Source: Acetobacteroides hydrogenigenes
GTDB lineage: Bacteria > Bacteroidota > Bacteroidia > Bacteroidales > ZOR0009
NCBI RefSeq assembly: GCF_004340205.1
Contig: NZ_SLWB01000001.1
Span: 1 to 64,000 of the forward strand
Direction: 5' to 3'
Length of the DNA: 64,000 bases
A model generated the notes under the pieces. That model made no database searches. It saw only the letters and a program-made list of their open reading frames with translations, and was not told where the DNA came from. Every line of letters starts with the position of its first letter. Positions within the stretch are counted from its first letter, which is position 1. The position numbers were made by a program, and so were the translations under genes. Shown in pieces: positions 53,542 to 62,830 of this stretch.

Positions 53542-54843
53542 ATGAAATACTATAGCACCAACAGGCAGTCTGCGCTGGTAGACTTTAGGGAGGCAACCAT
53601 CGAAGGGCTGGCGCCCGACAAGGGGCTGTACTTCCCGGAGGCCATTCCGCAGATCGACCCTCACATGATCGAGAACATCAGGTCCTACTCGAACGTCGAT
53701 ATCGCCTTCAACGTGATGAAGCCCTACGTGGAGGGGGCGCTCCCCGATGGCGAGCTGCTGCGGATTGTAGCCGAATCGATCAGCTACGAATTCCCGCTTG
53801 TAGCCATCAACGACAGGATAGCATCGCTCGAACTCTTCCACGGGCCAACCTTTGCCTTTAAGGATCTCGGGGCCCGCTTCATGAGCCGCTGCCTGGGCTA
53901 CTTTGCGCAGGATGCCAGCCAAAAGATGACGGTGCTGGTGGCCACCTCGGGCGACACCGGCGGCGCAGTGGCCAGCGGCTTCTACGACGTTCCGGGCGTG
54001 GAGGTGGTTATCCTCTACCCTTCGGGCAAGGTGAGCAACGTGCAGGAGAAGCAGCTAACCACGCTGGGCAAAAACGTGTACGCGCTGGAGGTGCAGGGCA
54101 ACTTCGACGACTGCCAGCGGCTGGTAAAGGAGGCCTTTGCCGATACCGCGCTTCGTAGCCAGCGGTTCCTCACCTCGGCCAACTCCATCAACGTGGCGCG
54201 CTGGCTGCCCCAGCAGCTGTTCTACTTCTTCGCCTACAAGCAGTGGAAGAATAAGGGAGAAGCCCCCGTGGTAGCGGTGCCCAGCGGCAACTTCGGGAAT
54301 ATCTGTTCGGGGATGCTGGCCAACCTCTCGGGCCTCCCCATCAAGAAGTTTGTGGTGGCCTGCAACGCCAACGATGCGGTGCCCGCGTACCTGCTTAGCG
54401 GCAGGTATAGCCCCAAGGATACCATCAGCACCATCTCCAACGCCATGGACGTGGGCAACCCCAGCAACTTTGTGCGCTTGCTCGAACTGTACAGGAGTAG
54501 CTATGAGCAAATCAAGCAGAGCATGGTAGGCTACAGCATCAGCGACGAGGTTACCCGCGACACCATCCGCAGCGTGGCCGACCGCTACGGCTACTGGCTC
54601 GACCCCCACGGGGCCGTTGCCTATAAGGCGCTGGAGCAATACCTCAGCGAGCACCCTGCCGACAGCGGCTTCATCCTCGAAACCGCCCACCCCGTTAAGT
54701 TCGACAGCGGAGTGGAGGTTGAGCAAGCGCTACCCGCCGTCCTAACCGAAAAGGTGGCCCTGCTGCTAAAGAGCGAGAAGCACTCTACCGTTATCAGGCC
54801 TGCTTACGATGAGCTAAAGGCGTTCCTGCTCGAAAGCCGATAG
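53542..54843 (+). CDS. thrC: threonine synthase
   Basis: Converts O-phospho-homoserine to threonine, PLP-dependent. I set the start at ATG 53542 (MKYYSTNRQSALVDFREA), giving 433 aa; an upstream GTG at 53491 would add a lysine-rich tail that looks untranslated. The PLP-binding Lys is in GPTFAFKDLGARFM (near 106), the phosphate loop in SGDTGGAVASGFY (near 137), and SGNFGNICSGMLANL near 247. It completes the threonine operon; a terminator follows at 54867-54902. Confidence 0.97.
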   Translation: MKYYSTNRQSALVDFREATIEGLAPDKGLYFPEAIPQIDPHMIENIRSYSNVDIAFNVMKPYVEGALPDGELLRIVAESISYEFPLVAINDRIASLELFHGPTFAFKDLGARFMSRCLGYFAQDASQKMTVLVATSGDTGGAVASGFYDVPGVEVVILYPSGKVSNVQEKQLTTLGKNVYALEVQGNFDDCQRLVKEAFADTALRSQRFLTSANSINVARWLPQQLFYFFAYKQWKNKGEAPVVAVPSGNFGNICSGMLANLSGLPIKKFVVACNANDAVPAYLLSGRYSPKDTISTISNAMDVGNPSNFVRLLELYRSSYEQIKQSMVGYSISDEVTRDTIRSVADRYGYWLDPHGAVAYKALEQYLSEHPADSGFILETAHPVKFDSGVEVEQALPAVLTEKVALLLKSEKHSTVIRPAYDELKAFLLESR

Positions 54844-54866
54844 CAAGTACTGTAATCCATTCAGGC

Positions 54867-54902
54867 AAAATGGGCTGTCAACAACCGCTGACAGCCCATT
54901 TT
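54867..54902. terminator. bidirectional terminator between thrC and pgpH
   Basis: A perfect 14-bp stem (AAAATGGGCTGTCA with TGACAGCCCATTTT) and an 8-nt loop between convergent genes. The stem's own A- and T-runs give a U-rich 3' end in both directions. Confidence 0.85.
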
Positions 54903-54943
54903 ATGTGAATAGCAAAAGTTTTGATCTTCATACTCAGGGAGTG

Positions 54944-57019
54944 CTACTTCGGGTACTCCACCCTTGAGTGGTATATGTTCAGCAGCTTGCGCTTAAAAAT
55001 TTCCTTCGTCAGGGTAACCTCGCTAAGGCTGATATCTGCCCTATCGAGTTGGCCATCGTCCATCTTCATCTTCACAATATCGTCCACCAGCTGGCTGATG
55101 GTTTCTGGAGTGTACTCCTTCAAGCTTCGAGAGGCCGCCTCTACTCCATCAGCAAGCATCAGAATGGTTTCCTCCTTCGATAGCGGCTTTGGCCCTGTGT
55201 AGGTAAACCGCCCGTCGATATTCTGCTCGTTCGAGCTCTCGATGTACTTTTTGTAGAAGTACTTCACCTTGGTAGTACCATGGTGAGTACGAATAAAGCG
55301 GATGATACTGCTGTGAAGCCTGTACTTACGCGCAATTTGAACCCCATCGGTTACGTGCCGAATGATGATGGCTGCACTTTCGTCGGGGTCGAGGTTTCGG
55401 TGCGGATTAAAATTCGACGACTGGTTTTCGGTAAAGTAGCTAGGATTATTCATTTTACCAACATCGTGATAAAGGGCTCCTGCCCTTATTAGCAGAGGAT
55501 TGCCCCCCACCTCGCGCGCAACGGCCTCGCCTAGGTTAGCAACCTGCAAGGAGTGCTGGAATGTTCCGGGAGCCAGCTCCGATAGCTCACGTAGCAAAGG
55601 CTGATTGGTATCGGTAAGCTCGTGAAGCGTAGCATCCGAAAGAAACCCGAAAAGACGCTCTATTGGGTAGGCAAACTGGTAGGCAATTAGCACACAAAGA
55701 GCATTTACGAATAGCCACAGCACATTCCATGCGGCTTGCGAATCGAACACTGCATCCTTTAGCAGGCTTAATGCCAGATAAGAAGTTAAGTAAGTAATAA
55801 AAACGACCAACACCGCTACAAAAATCCGCCCCCCCGAACGGTATATGTGCTTCATCGTAAATATGGCCACCACACCAGGGAAGTAGTTCATCATAACAAA
55901 CTCGAAGCTGTTGGGGGCAACCATTGCACAAATCAGTACAATTATGTTATAGGTGAAGAACGCAACTCGCGAATCGTAAAACGTTCGGATAAACATTGCC
56001 GATATGGCAATTGGCACAATAAAAATGCTCACGCTCTCGATCTTAACCACCCATGCCACCAACGCCACCATGCCTACAATGGATAGGAGAAGAAAGATCG
56101 TTGTTCGATACCCCTCCAGCACCTCGTGCCGGTACCCAAACAGAAATAGGTAGAGCAACGCCAGCGCACCACCAACCAGCAGCAGCTGTCCTGCTACCAG
56201 ATAGTAGATATTCTTCGTGTAGGAAAATCGGCTGGCATTTTCGCGCTTTAGGGACTCCAGCATCTTAAAGGTAGCCTCGTTCACCAGCTCTCCCTTCGAC
56301 ACAATTTTCTGTCCGGCACTAATCATCCCATTAGAAATCGAAACATCGTTAAGCTTATCGCTCAAGAATTGCGCCGTAGCCTTTTTATCGTAATCGAGAT
56401 TAGGCTTAATGTAACCATTCAGCTCTATTGCCTGAATAAATGCCTTAGCCCTCTTCAGGTTCGAATCGAAATACATCGGAGTGATCTGCGATAGGATGTA
56501 GGCTGTAGCCGAATTCACGGTAAAAATGTCCGAAACTGAAAGCTGAGTTACATTCTCATCGATAATAACAAGAATGTTATCCTTCTTTTGGGATGCAACC
56601 TGCGCTAAATCGACTTCAGAGACCACGCCCTTATCGTACACCCCCTTTAAAAGATCTGCAATCGACCCCATCACTCGGCGATATTCGGTCAACGGCATAG
56701 ACCAACCGCTAGGAAGTTTCTGCTCCATCAGGCTATTTAGAGATAAGGCTCCAGAGCGTGCCGAAAGCCTAAAAAGAGGCAACGATTTAGCTCGTAGCTG
56801 GCGTTTTTCGGCAGAAAGCTCCGCCTCCGTTTTGTATAGAGGGATATCGAATGGCGCATATAGATCGGCATGAAGCCACATTGCACCCATCCGGTATTCC
56901 TGCTTAAACGTAGGCGTTTTCGGCAGAATCCACACAATGGCAACAGCGGCTAACAAGAACAAAAGCACAAGAATAGGCCTCTTCGTCTTATAAATTTTCA
57001 GGTTGGAAAACTTCATCAT
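54944..57019 (-). CDS. pgpH: 7TM HD-domain phosphodiesterase, PgpH-like (cyclic di-AMP)
   Basis: A 691-aa membrane enzyme of the 7TM-7TMR-HD family, whose characterised members (PgpH) hydrolyse c-di-AMP. Layout: one N-terminal helix (about 16-33), an extracytoplasmic domain (about 35-270), seven membrane helices (about 275-475), then a cytoplasmic HD domain. The HD domain has PGTFQHSLQVANL (His), ALYHDVGKMNNP (His-Asp near 517), IIIRHVTDGVQIA and FIRTHHGTTKVKYFY. All metal ligands are present. It implies c-di-AMP signalling in this organism, usually linked to potassium and cell-wall homeostasis. It is transcribed divergently from the C40 peptidase gene; the 127-bp spacer between them shows no clear promoter. 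Confidence 0.92.
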   Translation of the reverse strand: MMKFSNLKIYKTKRPILVLLFLLAAVAIVWILPKTPTFKQEYRMGAMWLHADLYAPFDIPLYKTEAELSAEKRQLRAKSLPLFRLSARSGALSLNSLMEQKLPSGWSMPLTEYRRVMGSIADLLKGVYDKGVVSEVDLAQVASQKKDNILVIIDENVTQLSVSDIFTVNSATAYILSQITPMYFDSNLKRAKAFIQAIELNGYIKPNLDYDKKATAQFLSDKLNDVSISNGMISAGQKIVSKGELVNEATFKMLESLKRENASRFSYTKNIYYLVAGQLLLVGGALALLYLFLFGYRHEVLEGYRTTIFLLLSIVGMVALVAWVVKIESVSIFIVPIAISAMFIRTFYDSRVAFFTYNIIVLICAMVAPNSFEFVMMNYFPGVVAIFTMKHIYRSGGRIFVAVLVVFITYLTSYLALSLLKDAVFDSQAAWNVLWLFVNALCVLIAYQFAYPIERLFGFLSDATLHELTDTNQPLLRELSELAPGTFQHSLQVANLGEAVAREVGGNPLLIRAGALYHDVGKMNNPSYFTENQSSNFNPHRNLDPDESAAIIIRHVTDGVQIARKYRLHSSIIRFIRTHHGTTKVKYFYKKYIESSNEQNIDGRFTYTGPKPLSKEETILMLADGVEAASRSLKEYTPETISQLVDDIVKMKMDDGQLDRADISLSEVTLTKEIFKRKLLNIYHSRVEYPK

Positions 57020-57146
57020 CTGGTATATTCGCGCGAGATTATTGAGGCGTTAAAGTTTGTAAAAAATAAAAATTAATCCAACGTGCTATCGTTTAATTGT
57101 TTTTCCTAAATTTATAATCAGTTAACAATCAAAAAAAGCTCGGCCC

Positions 57147-57932
57147 ATGAAATATGCAGTTTCTTCTATATCAGTGATTCCGATGCGCAGAGAACCTTCG
57201 GAACGCAGTGAAATGGTCTCTCAGCTCCTGTTAGGAGAGTGCCTAACTATCATCGAAGAGAAGGATAGCTGGCTATTCGTAGAGAATGCTTTTGACGGAT
57301 ATTGCGGTTGGGTTGATGCCAAAACTATCACCCCTGTATCCGAATCGTACTTCAACGAATACATCGAGCATTCCGGCTACGAGGCATCACACGAAATTTG
57401 CCATGCCTACGATATGAACAGGGGCGACCATATCTTGATACCCATCGGAGCAAGCTTAAACTACTACAACAAAGAAACCAACGAGTTCGAGATTGCCGAT
57501 AAAAGGTACAAGATAACCAGTTCCATAGATGTTACCAACCACAAAAGGAGCAACCAAATTGTAGATATGGCTACTGCGCTACTAAACACCCCCTACCTTT
57601 GGGGTGGTAGAACCGTATTTGGAATAGATTGCTCTGGGTTAACGCAGCTCCTGTACAAAATCATCGGCATTAAGCTCCCTCGCGATGCTAGCCAGCAGGT
57701 GAACGAAGGTATAACCATCAACTTTGTATCCGAAGCCCAACCTGGCGACTTAGCCTTCTTCGACAACGATGAGGGGGCGATTGTTCACGTAGGCGTACTT
57801 GACGGTAAAGGCAACATCATCCACTCTAGCGGTAAAGTTCGCAAGGACATCTTCGATCAGCAGGGTATTTTCAACAACCGTCTAGGCAAGTACACCCACA
57901 AGCTTCGAGTTATCAAAAGAATTATCGAGTAG
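57147..57932 (+). CDS. C40-family (NlpC/P60) peptidase with SH3-like domain
   Basis: A 261-aa protein predicted to cut gamma-D-glutamyl-diamino acid bonds in peptidoglycan fragments. N-terminal SH3-like region (about 3-65, with MRREPSERSEMVSQLLLGE and WLFVENAFDGYCGWV), then a linker and the catalytic NlpC/P60 domain. Cys is in FGIDCSGLTQ (near 160), His in AIVHVGVLDG (near 216), and a third polar residue in IIHSSGKVR. There is no signal peptide, so it probably works in the cytoplasm on recycled muropeptides, like YkfC-type enzymes. The NUDIX gene starts 2 bp after its stop, so the two are co-translated. Confidence 0.92.
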   Translation: MKYAVSSISVIPMRREPSERSEMVSQLLLGECLTIIEEKDSWLFVENAFDGYCGWVDAKTITPVSESYFNEYIEHSGYEASHEICHAYDMNRGDHILIPIGASLNYYNKETNEFEIADKRYKITSSIDVTNHKRSNQIVDMATALLNTPYLWGGRTVFGIDCSGLTQLLYKIIGIKLPRDASQQVNEGITINFVSEAQPGDLAFFDNDEGAIVHVGVLDGKGNIIHSSGKVRKDIFDQQGIFNNRLGKYTHKLRVIKRIIE

Positions 57933-57934
57933 CA

Positions 57935-58378
57935 ATGCACTACACATACCCCTATCCTAGAATGCAGGTAACCGTTGATGCGGTTATTGTTAGAACGCTC
58001 GACGAAGGCGACGAGGTGCTCCTTATAGAGCGCAAGCATGCCCCATTCGAAGGCTGTTGGGCAATACCCGGTGGCTTTGTGGATATGGACGAAACCTTGG
58101 CCGACGCAGCCAAACGGGAGCTCTACGAAGAAACCGGCGTTGTTGTCGACAAGCTATACCAGGTTCACACGTTCGATGCCGTAAATCGCGATCCTCGCGA
58201 TAGAACGATAAGCACCGTTTTTTTAGGATTTGCCAACGGGGACTCGCTACTTAAAGCAGGCGACGACGCAAGCTCGGCAGACTGGTTTAGCTTCGATGCC
58301 CTTCCGCCACTCGCATTCGACCACGAGCAAATTCTCGACTATGTAAAAAAGTACCTTGAGAAAAAGAAAATAGACTAA
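57935..58378 (+). CDS. NUDIX hydrolase
   Basis: A 147-aa NUDIX protein with a complete box at about 47-69: GFVDMDETLADAAKRELYEE followed by TGV, matching Gx5Ex7REUXEEXGU. The N-terminus (VTVDAVIVRTLDEGDEVLLIERKHAPFEGCWAIPGG) resembles ADP-ribose pyrophosphatase/8-oxo-dGTP-type members, but the nucleotide substrate is not readable. It starts 2 bp after the C40 peptidase stop; a strong terminator follows. Confidence 0.93.
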   Translation: MHYTYPYPRMQVTVDAVIVRTLDEGDEVLLIERKHAPFEGCWAIPGGFVDMDETLADAAKRELYEETGVVVDKLYQVHTFDAVNRDPRDRTISTVFLGFANGDSLLKAGDDASSADWFSFDALPPLAFDHEQILDYVKKYLEKKKID

Positions 58379-58379
58379 A

Positions 58380-58410
58380 AGGGCGGTAGTTCTCCTACCG
58401 CTCTTTTTTT
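58380..58410 (+). terminator. terminator after the NUDIX gene
   Basis: A 10-bp stem (AGGGCGGTAG with CTACCGCTCT, one G-U) and a short loop, followed by seven T. A canonical Rho-independent terminator just past the stop codon. Confidence 0.9.
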
Positions 58411-58544
58411 AGCTCACATTTTCTCCAAAAAGTAAGCTGTTAAAACCCTAAACATCTCCTTTAATCAACAGCATACCATAGCAAAAGCATACGGTACATC
58501 TCAAAGCAAGCATCTTTCGGCAACACAGACACAGCATCCAATTA

Positions 58545-58573
58545 TTGTTGCTAAATAAAAACTTATACTTTTG
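58545..58573 (+). promoter_or_regulatory. promoter upstream of the acyl-activating fusion gene
   Basis: TTG (58545-58547), 18 bases, TACTTTTG (58566-58573), a full -7 match. The start would lie near 58580, leaving a leader of about 155 nt before the fusion gene. That leader contains the small ORF at 58607-58699. Confidence 0.65.
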
Positions 58574-58606
58574 CAGGTTGTTTTTAAAAACGAAGAAGGC
58601 AGCCTA

Positions 58607-58699
58607 ATGGCTGCTCAACGCTATGCCAAAAGCGTTAATGTTAGATTAGCACGGCTGGCTTTTAGAATTGGTAAAGAATCAGGCTTGCTTGGCGGATAA
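58607..58699 (+). CDS. possible 30-aa upstream ORF
   Basis: ATG to TAA, 30 codons, starting MAAQRYAKSVNVRL and ending KESGLLGG; basic and amphipathic. It begins about 25 nt after the predicted transcription start. Its ATG lies in the loop/stem edge of a perfect hairpin GCAGCC..GGCTGC (58599-58614). It ends 34 bp before the fusion gene. I recognise no family. It could be a regulatory uORF, a small protein, or chance. Confidence 0.3.
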   Translation: MAAQRYAKSVNVRLARLAFRIGKESGLLGG

Positions 58700-58733
58700 A
58701 TGAGCAAGCACATTTCTCATAAAAAACAGGACT

Positions 58734-61193
58734 ATGTTTTTACAAACTGGAGATATAACGGCTATAATTGAAAAAGGTAGACATATCTCCTACAATGAGG
58801 TACACCAAAGAGTCAACGCAATTGCCTCGTTATACCCCAAGAACAGCAATGGCAAGGCAGCCATTTATTCCGAAAATAGATCAGGATGGGTTTACTCTTT
58901 TTACTCGGCCTGGTATAACGAGTACACCGTCGTACCTATCGACTTTATGGCTACCCCACACGAGGTTGCCTACCTTCTGAACGACTGCACCCCCGAGGTA
59001 GTTTTCTGCTCTAAGCAAATGTTGGAGGCCCTTAACGAGGCTCTTAAGGAGGTGCACTACACCCCTAAGCTAATCATTATCGATGATGTCGAAAACCTGC
59101 CAGTGCCAAACGAAAAGGTAGCGCTAAGCATAAACCCAAGCATGGATAAGACCGCGCTGATCATATACACATCGGGTACAACGGGGAGTCCTAAAGGGGT
59201 AATGCTATCGTTCCAGAACCTAATGGTAAACATCTCGGCGGTAACCCACGAGATCGAAATCTTAGTACCATCAGATACCGCGCTGGTATTGCTTCCGCTC
59301 CATCATATATTCCCTCTTATGGGTTCGATGATTGCATCGTGCTACCTTGGTGCGCGGATGGCATTTTCGCCTTCAATGGCATCGGAAGATATTATCCGAA
59401 CCATGCAGGACTACAAGGTTTCCACCATCATTGGAGTACCCCGCCTCTACTCGGCCATCCGAAGGGGCATTATGGATAAGATCAACAAAAGCCTTATTGC
59501 CCGCGGGCTTTATCGACTTGCGGCAAAGGTTAACTCGTACTCCTTCTCGCGCATTGTATTCGCCACTGTCCACAAAAAGTTTGGAGGATCGATACGCTAT
59601 CTGGTATCGGGAGGCGCAGCGCTAGATCCTGTTGTTGCACGAGACTTTCAGGTTCTCGGATTTAAAATCCTAGAAGGATTCGGCATGACCGAGGCTGCCC
59701 CGATGATTACCTTTACCCGTCCTCATAAAATCGTCGTAGGATCGGCCGGAGCACCGGTTGATTGCTGCAAGGTAGACTTTGTGGATGGGGAGATAATCGT
59801 AAAAGGTCCCAACGTTATGCAGGGCTACTACAACCGTCCCGAAGAAACAGCCGAAGTGCTTAAAGATGGATGGCTGTACACCGGAGACCTCGGCTATCTG
59901 GACAAGAACAACTACATCCACATCACCGGCCGAAAGAAGGAAATCATCGTTCTGTCGAACGGAAAGAATATTAACCCTGCCATTCTAGAGGCCGAGATCG
60001 AGGAGATGTCGCCATTAGTTAAGGAAATTGGCATATTCCAGAAAGGCGACCAGCTTAGCGCCATTGTTGTTCCCAACACATCAGTCCTCAAGGAGCTGGC
60101 AACAACCAATGTCGAAGAAACAATCCGCTGGGAGGTTATCGACAGGTACAACAAGGAAACGGCATCCTACAAAAAAATCATATCCTTTACCGTATACAAC
60201 GGAGAGCTTCCACGTACTAGGCTCGGGAAAATCCAGCGCTTTAAGCTCGCCGAACTGGCATCCGAGCGAAAGGATACCGAAGAAGAGATCCCAGAGGTAA
60301 AGATTAAGGAGTACCTATGGATAAAAGACTTCCTTGAGAAGGAGAAGATGGTTAAGGTACGCCCCACCGACCACCTTGAGATGGACTTAGGGCTAGACTC
60401 GCTCGACAAGGTTAGCCTTCAGATGTTCTTAGCTACCACGTTTGGCCTAAAGATGGAAACAAACGAGATTCTAGGTTTTGGCACCGTCATTAAGCTGAGC
60501 GAGCACATCCGGGAGAAGAAAAAGACCATGAAGATAACGCAAATCAACTGGTCCGAAATTCTCCGCGAAAAGACGAAGTTCAAAATGCCCAGCACCTGGA
60601 TTACCGGAAGCATCTTCATAAAAACGCTAAAGCTCTTTTTCTCGGTATACTTCCGCCTAAGAAGTTCGGGACAGGAGAACATCCCCGAAGGGCCCTGCAT
60701 CATTGCGCCGAACCACCAGAGCTACCTCGACGGTGTTTTTGTATCGGCATTCCTTAAGCACAGCCAAATTCGCAAGACGTTCTTCTACGCAAAGGCAAAG
60801 CACGTAAACAACAAGTTCCTGAAGTTTATTGCCAACAAGAACAACATCATTGTTGTGGATATCGACCAAGACCTTAAAGAGTCCATCCAAAAAATGGGCG
60901 AGGCGCTTAAGACCAACAACAACATCATGATCTTCCCAGAGGGAACCCGCACAAAAACAGGAGAGCTAGGCGATTTTAAGAAAACCTTCGCCATCCTGAG
61001 CTGCGAGCTAAACATCCCAATCGTACCCGTTTCCCTAAAAGGAGCCTTCGAGGCGCTACCTCGTGGCAGCCGTTTCCCAAAACCGTTTACGAAGGTAGAG
61101 GTAGACTTTCTACCTCCGATATACCCCGAGGGGCACACCTACGACACCCTTGCCCAACAGGTTCAAACCCAGATTGAGCTATTCCAACGATAG
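58734..61193 (+). CDS. fused acyl-AMP ligase / acyl carrier / 1-acylglycerophosphate acyltransferase
   Basis: An 819-aa three-domain protein. Residues about 1-520 are an AMP-forming acyl ligase: IIYTSGTTGSPKGVMLSF (near 144-161), GFGMTEAAP (near 316) and YTGDLGYLD (near 382). About 530-595 is an acyl-carrier domain with the phosphopantetheine Ser in LGLDSLDKVSL (near 553). About 625-815 is a PlsC-type acyltransferase with NHQSYLDG (near 659) and FPEGTRTKTGELGDF (near 735). The layout recalls Aas (acyl-ACP synthetase/2-acyl-GPE acyltransferase), with domain order reversed and a built-in carrier. A likely role is to activate a fatty acid, hold it on the carrier, and pass it to a lysophospholipid. 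A promoter lies 160 bp upstream. Confidence 0.92.
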   Translation: MFLQTGDITAIIEKGRHISYNEVHQRVNAIASLYPKNSNGKAAIYSENRSGWVYSFYSAWYNEYTVVPIDFMATPHEVAYLLNDCTPEVVFCSKQMLEALNEALKEVHYTPKLIIIDDVENLPVPNEKVALSINPSMDKTALIIYTSGTTGSPKGVMLSFQNLMVNISAVTHEIEILVPSDTALVLLPLHHIFPLMGSMIASCYLGARMAFSPSMASEDIIRTMQDYKVSTIIGVPRLYSAIRRGIMDKINKSLIARGLYRLAAKVNSYSFSRIVFATVHKKFGGSIRYLVSGGAALDPVVARDFQVLGFKILEGFGMTEAAPMITFTRPHKIVVGSAGAPVDCCKVDFVDGEIIVKGPNVMQGYYNRPEETAEVLKDGWLYTGDLGYLDKNNYIHITGRKKEIIVLSNGKNINPAILEAEIEEMSPLVKEIGIFQKGDQLSAIVVPNTSVLKELATTNVEETIRWEVIDRYNKETASYKKIISFTVYNGELPRTRLGKIQRFKLAELASERKDTEEEIPEVKIKEYLWIKDFLEKEKMVKVRPTDHLEMDLGLDSLDKVSLQMFLATTFGLKMETNEILGFGTVIKLSEHIREKKKTMKITQINWSEILREKTKFKMPSTWITGSIFIKTLKLFFSVYFRLRSSGQENIPEGPCIIAPNHQSYLDGVFVSAFLKHSQIRKTFFYAKAKHVNNKFLKFIANKNNIIVVDIDQDLKESIQKMGEALKTNNNIMIFPEGTRTKTGELGDFKKTFAILSCELNIPIVPVSLKGAFEALPRGSRFPKPFTKVEVDFLPPIYPEGHTYDTLAQQVQTQIELFQR

Positions 61194-61206
61194 CCACAAG
61201 GCACAA

Positions 61207-61252
61207 TAACGGCAAGAGCGACAACCCATGAAAGTTGTCGCTCTTGCCGTTA
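61207..61252. terminator. bidirectional terminator
   Basis: A 19-bp perfect stem (TAACGGCAAGAGCGACAAC with its complement) and an 8-nt loop between the convergent fusion gene and the YhiN-family gene. It has no long T-run, but stem strength and position support termination for both. Confidence 0.75.
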
Positions 61253-61269
61253 CTACAATAAGCTTCTGC

Positions 61270-62505
61270 CTAAACCTGCCCTACTGCTGCCGATATCGCC
61301 TTGGCGGCCAAATACCCGGTAGAGAAGGCCGCCTGAATGTTGTAGCCGCCCGTATCGCCATCGATATCGAGAACCTCGCCTGCAAAGAACAGCCCCTTGC
61401 ACACCTTCGACTCCATGCTCTTTGGCGAAACCTCTTTTAGGCTAATGCCGCCGGCTGTTGCCATGGCTACCTTGAATCCGCCCAAATGATCTACCACAAA
61501 CGGATATTCGCAAAACAGATTAACCAGCAGCGATCGCTCCTTTGCCGCTATGTTGGACAGGCAGCACGATGGCTCTATTTTCAGCTCGTCGAGCACGTAC
61601 TTTACCAGGCTTTTTGGGATGCTATAATCACGAAGAAAGGTTTGTACGGTGGTGCTCCCGCGCTTCGAAACGACATCCAGAAAGCTGGCCCGAAAAGCAT
61701 CGGCGCTAACGCCTGCATAGCCTACCTTCAGCAAGTCGCCCGCCACCATAGAGCGAGAGAAGTCTATAATGCCGGGACCGCTAATCCCCTTATGCGTAAA
61801 CCCAATATCGCCCCGATGCTCGCCAACCTTTTTGCCATCGCGATACAGGTAAATGGGCACGTTATCGAGAGAAACACCCGCAAGCTCTTCCATTGCGTAG
61901 CTCGCCACAAACACGGGGGTTAGCGCAGGCTTAGGCTCTACAACAGTGTGCCCCAGCTGCTGTGCTAGCCTATAGCCATCGCCAGTAGAGCCGGTGGTCG
62001 GATACGAGCATCCGCCAGTAGACACCACCAAATACTCGCACGTGTAAGTATCCGTAGGGGTAGTAACAACAAAGCGATCGCCGTTTTTAGCCACGCCAAC
62101 AACCGTACTGTTGCTGGCAACATCCACCTTTCGTGCTGCGCACTCGTTGAGCAGCACGTTAAGCACATCGCGCGACTTTTCGGTAGATGGAAAAACCTTT
62201 CCATTCTTATCGGTAATGGTTGGCAATCCTCTTTGCGAAAAGAAGGAAACGACATCCGAGTTCGAAAATTCGTACAGAGCCTTCTTCAGGAAGCGCCCAT
62301 TTCCACCGTACTTGGCGATAAAATCGCCGACATCGCCCTCGTGCGTAATGTTACACCGACCGGTGCCCGCAATTAGCAGCTTCTTGCCCAAGCTTTCCTT
62401 CTTTTCGAGAATAAGGGTAGAGCCCACAGGCAGGTTAGCGGCAGCAAATAGCCCCGCAGGACCGCCCCCAACTACAATCGTACAGTATGATTTATGCTTT
62501 GCCAT
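61270..62505 (-). CDS. NAD(P)/FAD-dependent oxidoreductase, HI0933/YhiN family
   Basis: A 411-aa flavoprotein. I set the start at 62505 (MAKHKSYCTIVVGGGPAGLF); the in-frame ATG at 62583 would add 26 unlikely residues. The FAD-binding VVGGGPAGLFAAANL (near 11-25), then EKKESLGKKLLIAGTGRCNITH (near 35-56), the KVFPSTEKSRDVLNVL block and the C-terminal GLFFAGEVLDIDGDTGGYNIQAAFSTGYLAA are typical of the family. Substrates of these enzymes are unknown. It appears monocistronic. A -7 match TAACTTTG at 62515-62522 lies so close to the ATG that the mRNA would be nearly leaderless if it is used. Confidence 0.92.
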   Translation of the reverse strand: MAKHKSYCTIVVGGGPAGLFAAANLPVGSTLILEKKESLGKKLLIAGTGRCNITHEGDVGDFIAKYGGNGRFLKKALYEFSNSDVVSFFSQRGLPTITDKNGKVFPSTEKSRDVLNVLLNECAARKVDVASNSTVVGVAKNGDRFVVTTPTDTYTCEYLVVSTGGCSYPTTGSTGDGYRLAQQLGHTVVEPKPALTPVFVASYAMEELAGVSLDNVPIYLYRDGKKVGEHRGDIGFTHKGISGPGIIDFSRSMVAGDLLKVGYAGVSADAFRASFLDVVSKRGSTTVQTFLRDYSIPKSLVKYVLDELKIEPSCCLSNIAAKERSLLVNLFCEYPFVVDHLGGFKVAMATAGGISLKEVSPKSMESKVCKGLFFAGEVLDIDGDTGGYNIQAAFSTGYLAAKAISAAVGQV

Positions 62506-62830
62506 AGTTGGATGCAAAGTTAATCCGAATAGCCGAATCGGCACCACGCTGCTCCGCGAACCTGCATCAGCGCCTCGATGCACCTCTCGGCTCGAAAAAG
62601 GACATCAGCCCTGCCGCCGATAGAATGTAGCAGCACGAAGCAAGTCGCCACGCCCTCCCCCACCTTTTTCGGCCCGAGGTTAGCCCCAGCGGGCTTACGG
62701 CATGGCTAATTGGCAATGCCGTTGGGCGTATCCGAATCCCCGCCAAGGCTTTTCCTTCCTGCAATTCCGGTAAACGAGCCTTCCAATCTAAATATCGGGC
62801 CGAAGCTTTTGGTAGATGCACGGCCGAATG

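Noticed and set aside
54055-54726. 223-aa minus-strand ORF within thrC
   Set aside because: An antisense shadow of thrC with no recognisable motif.
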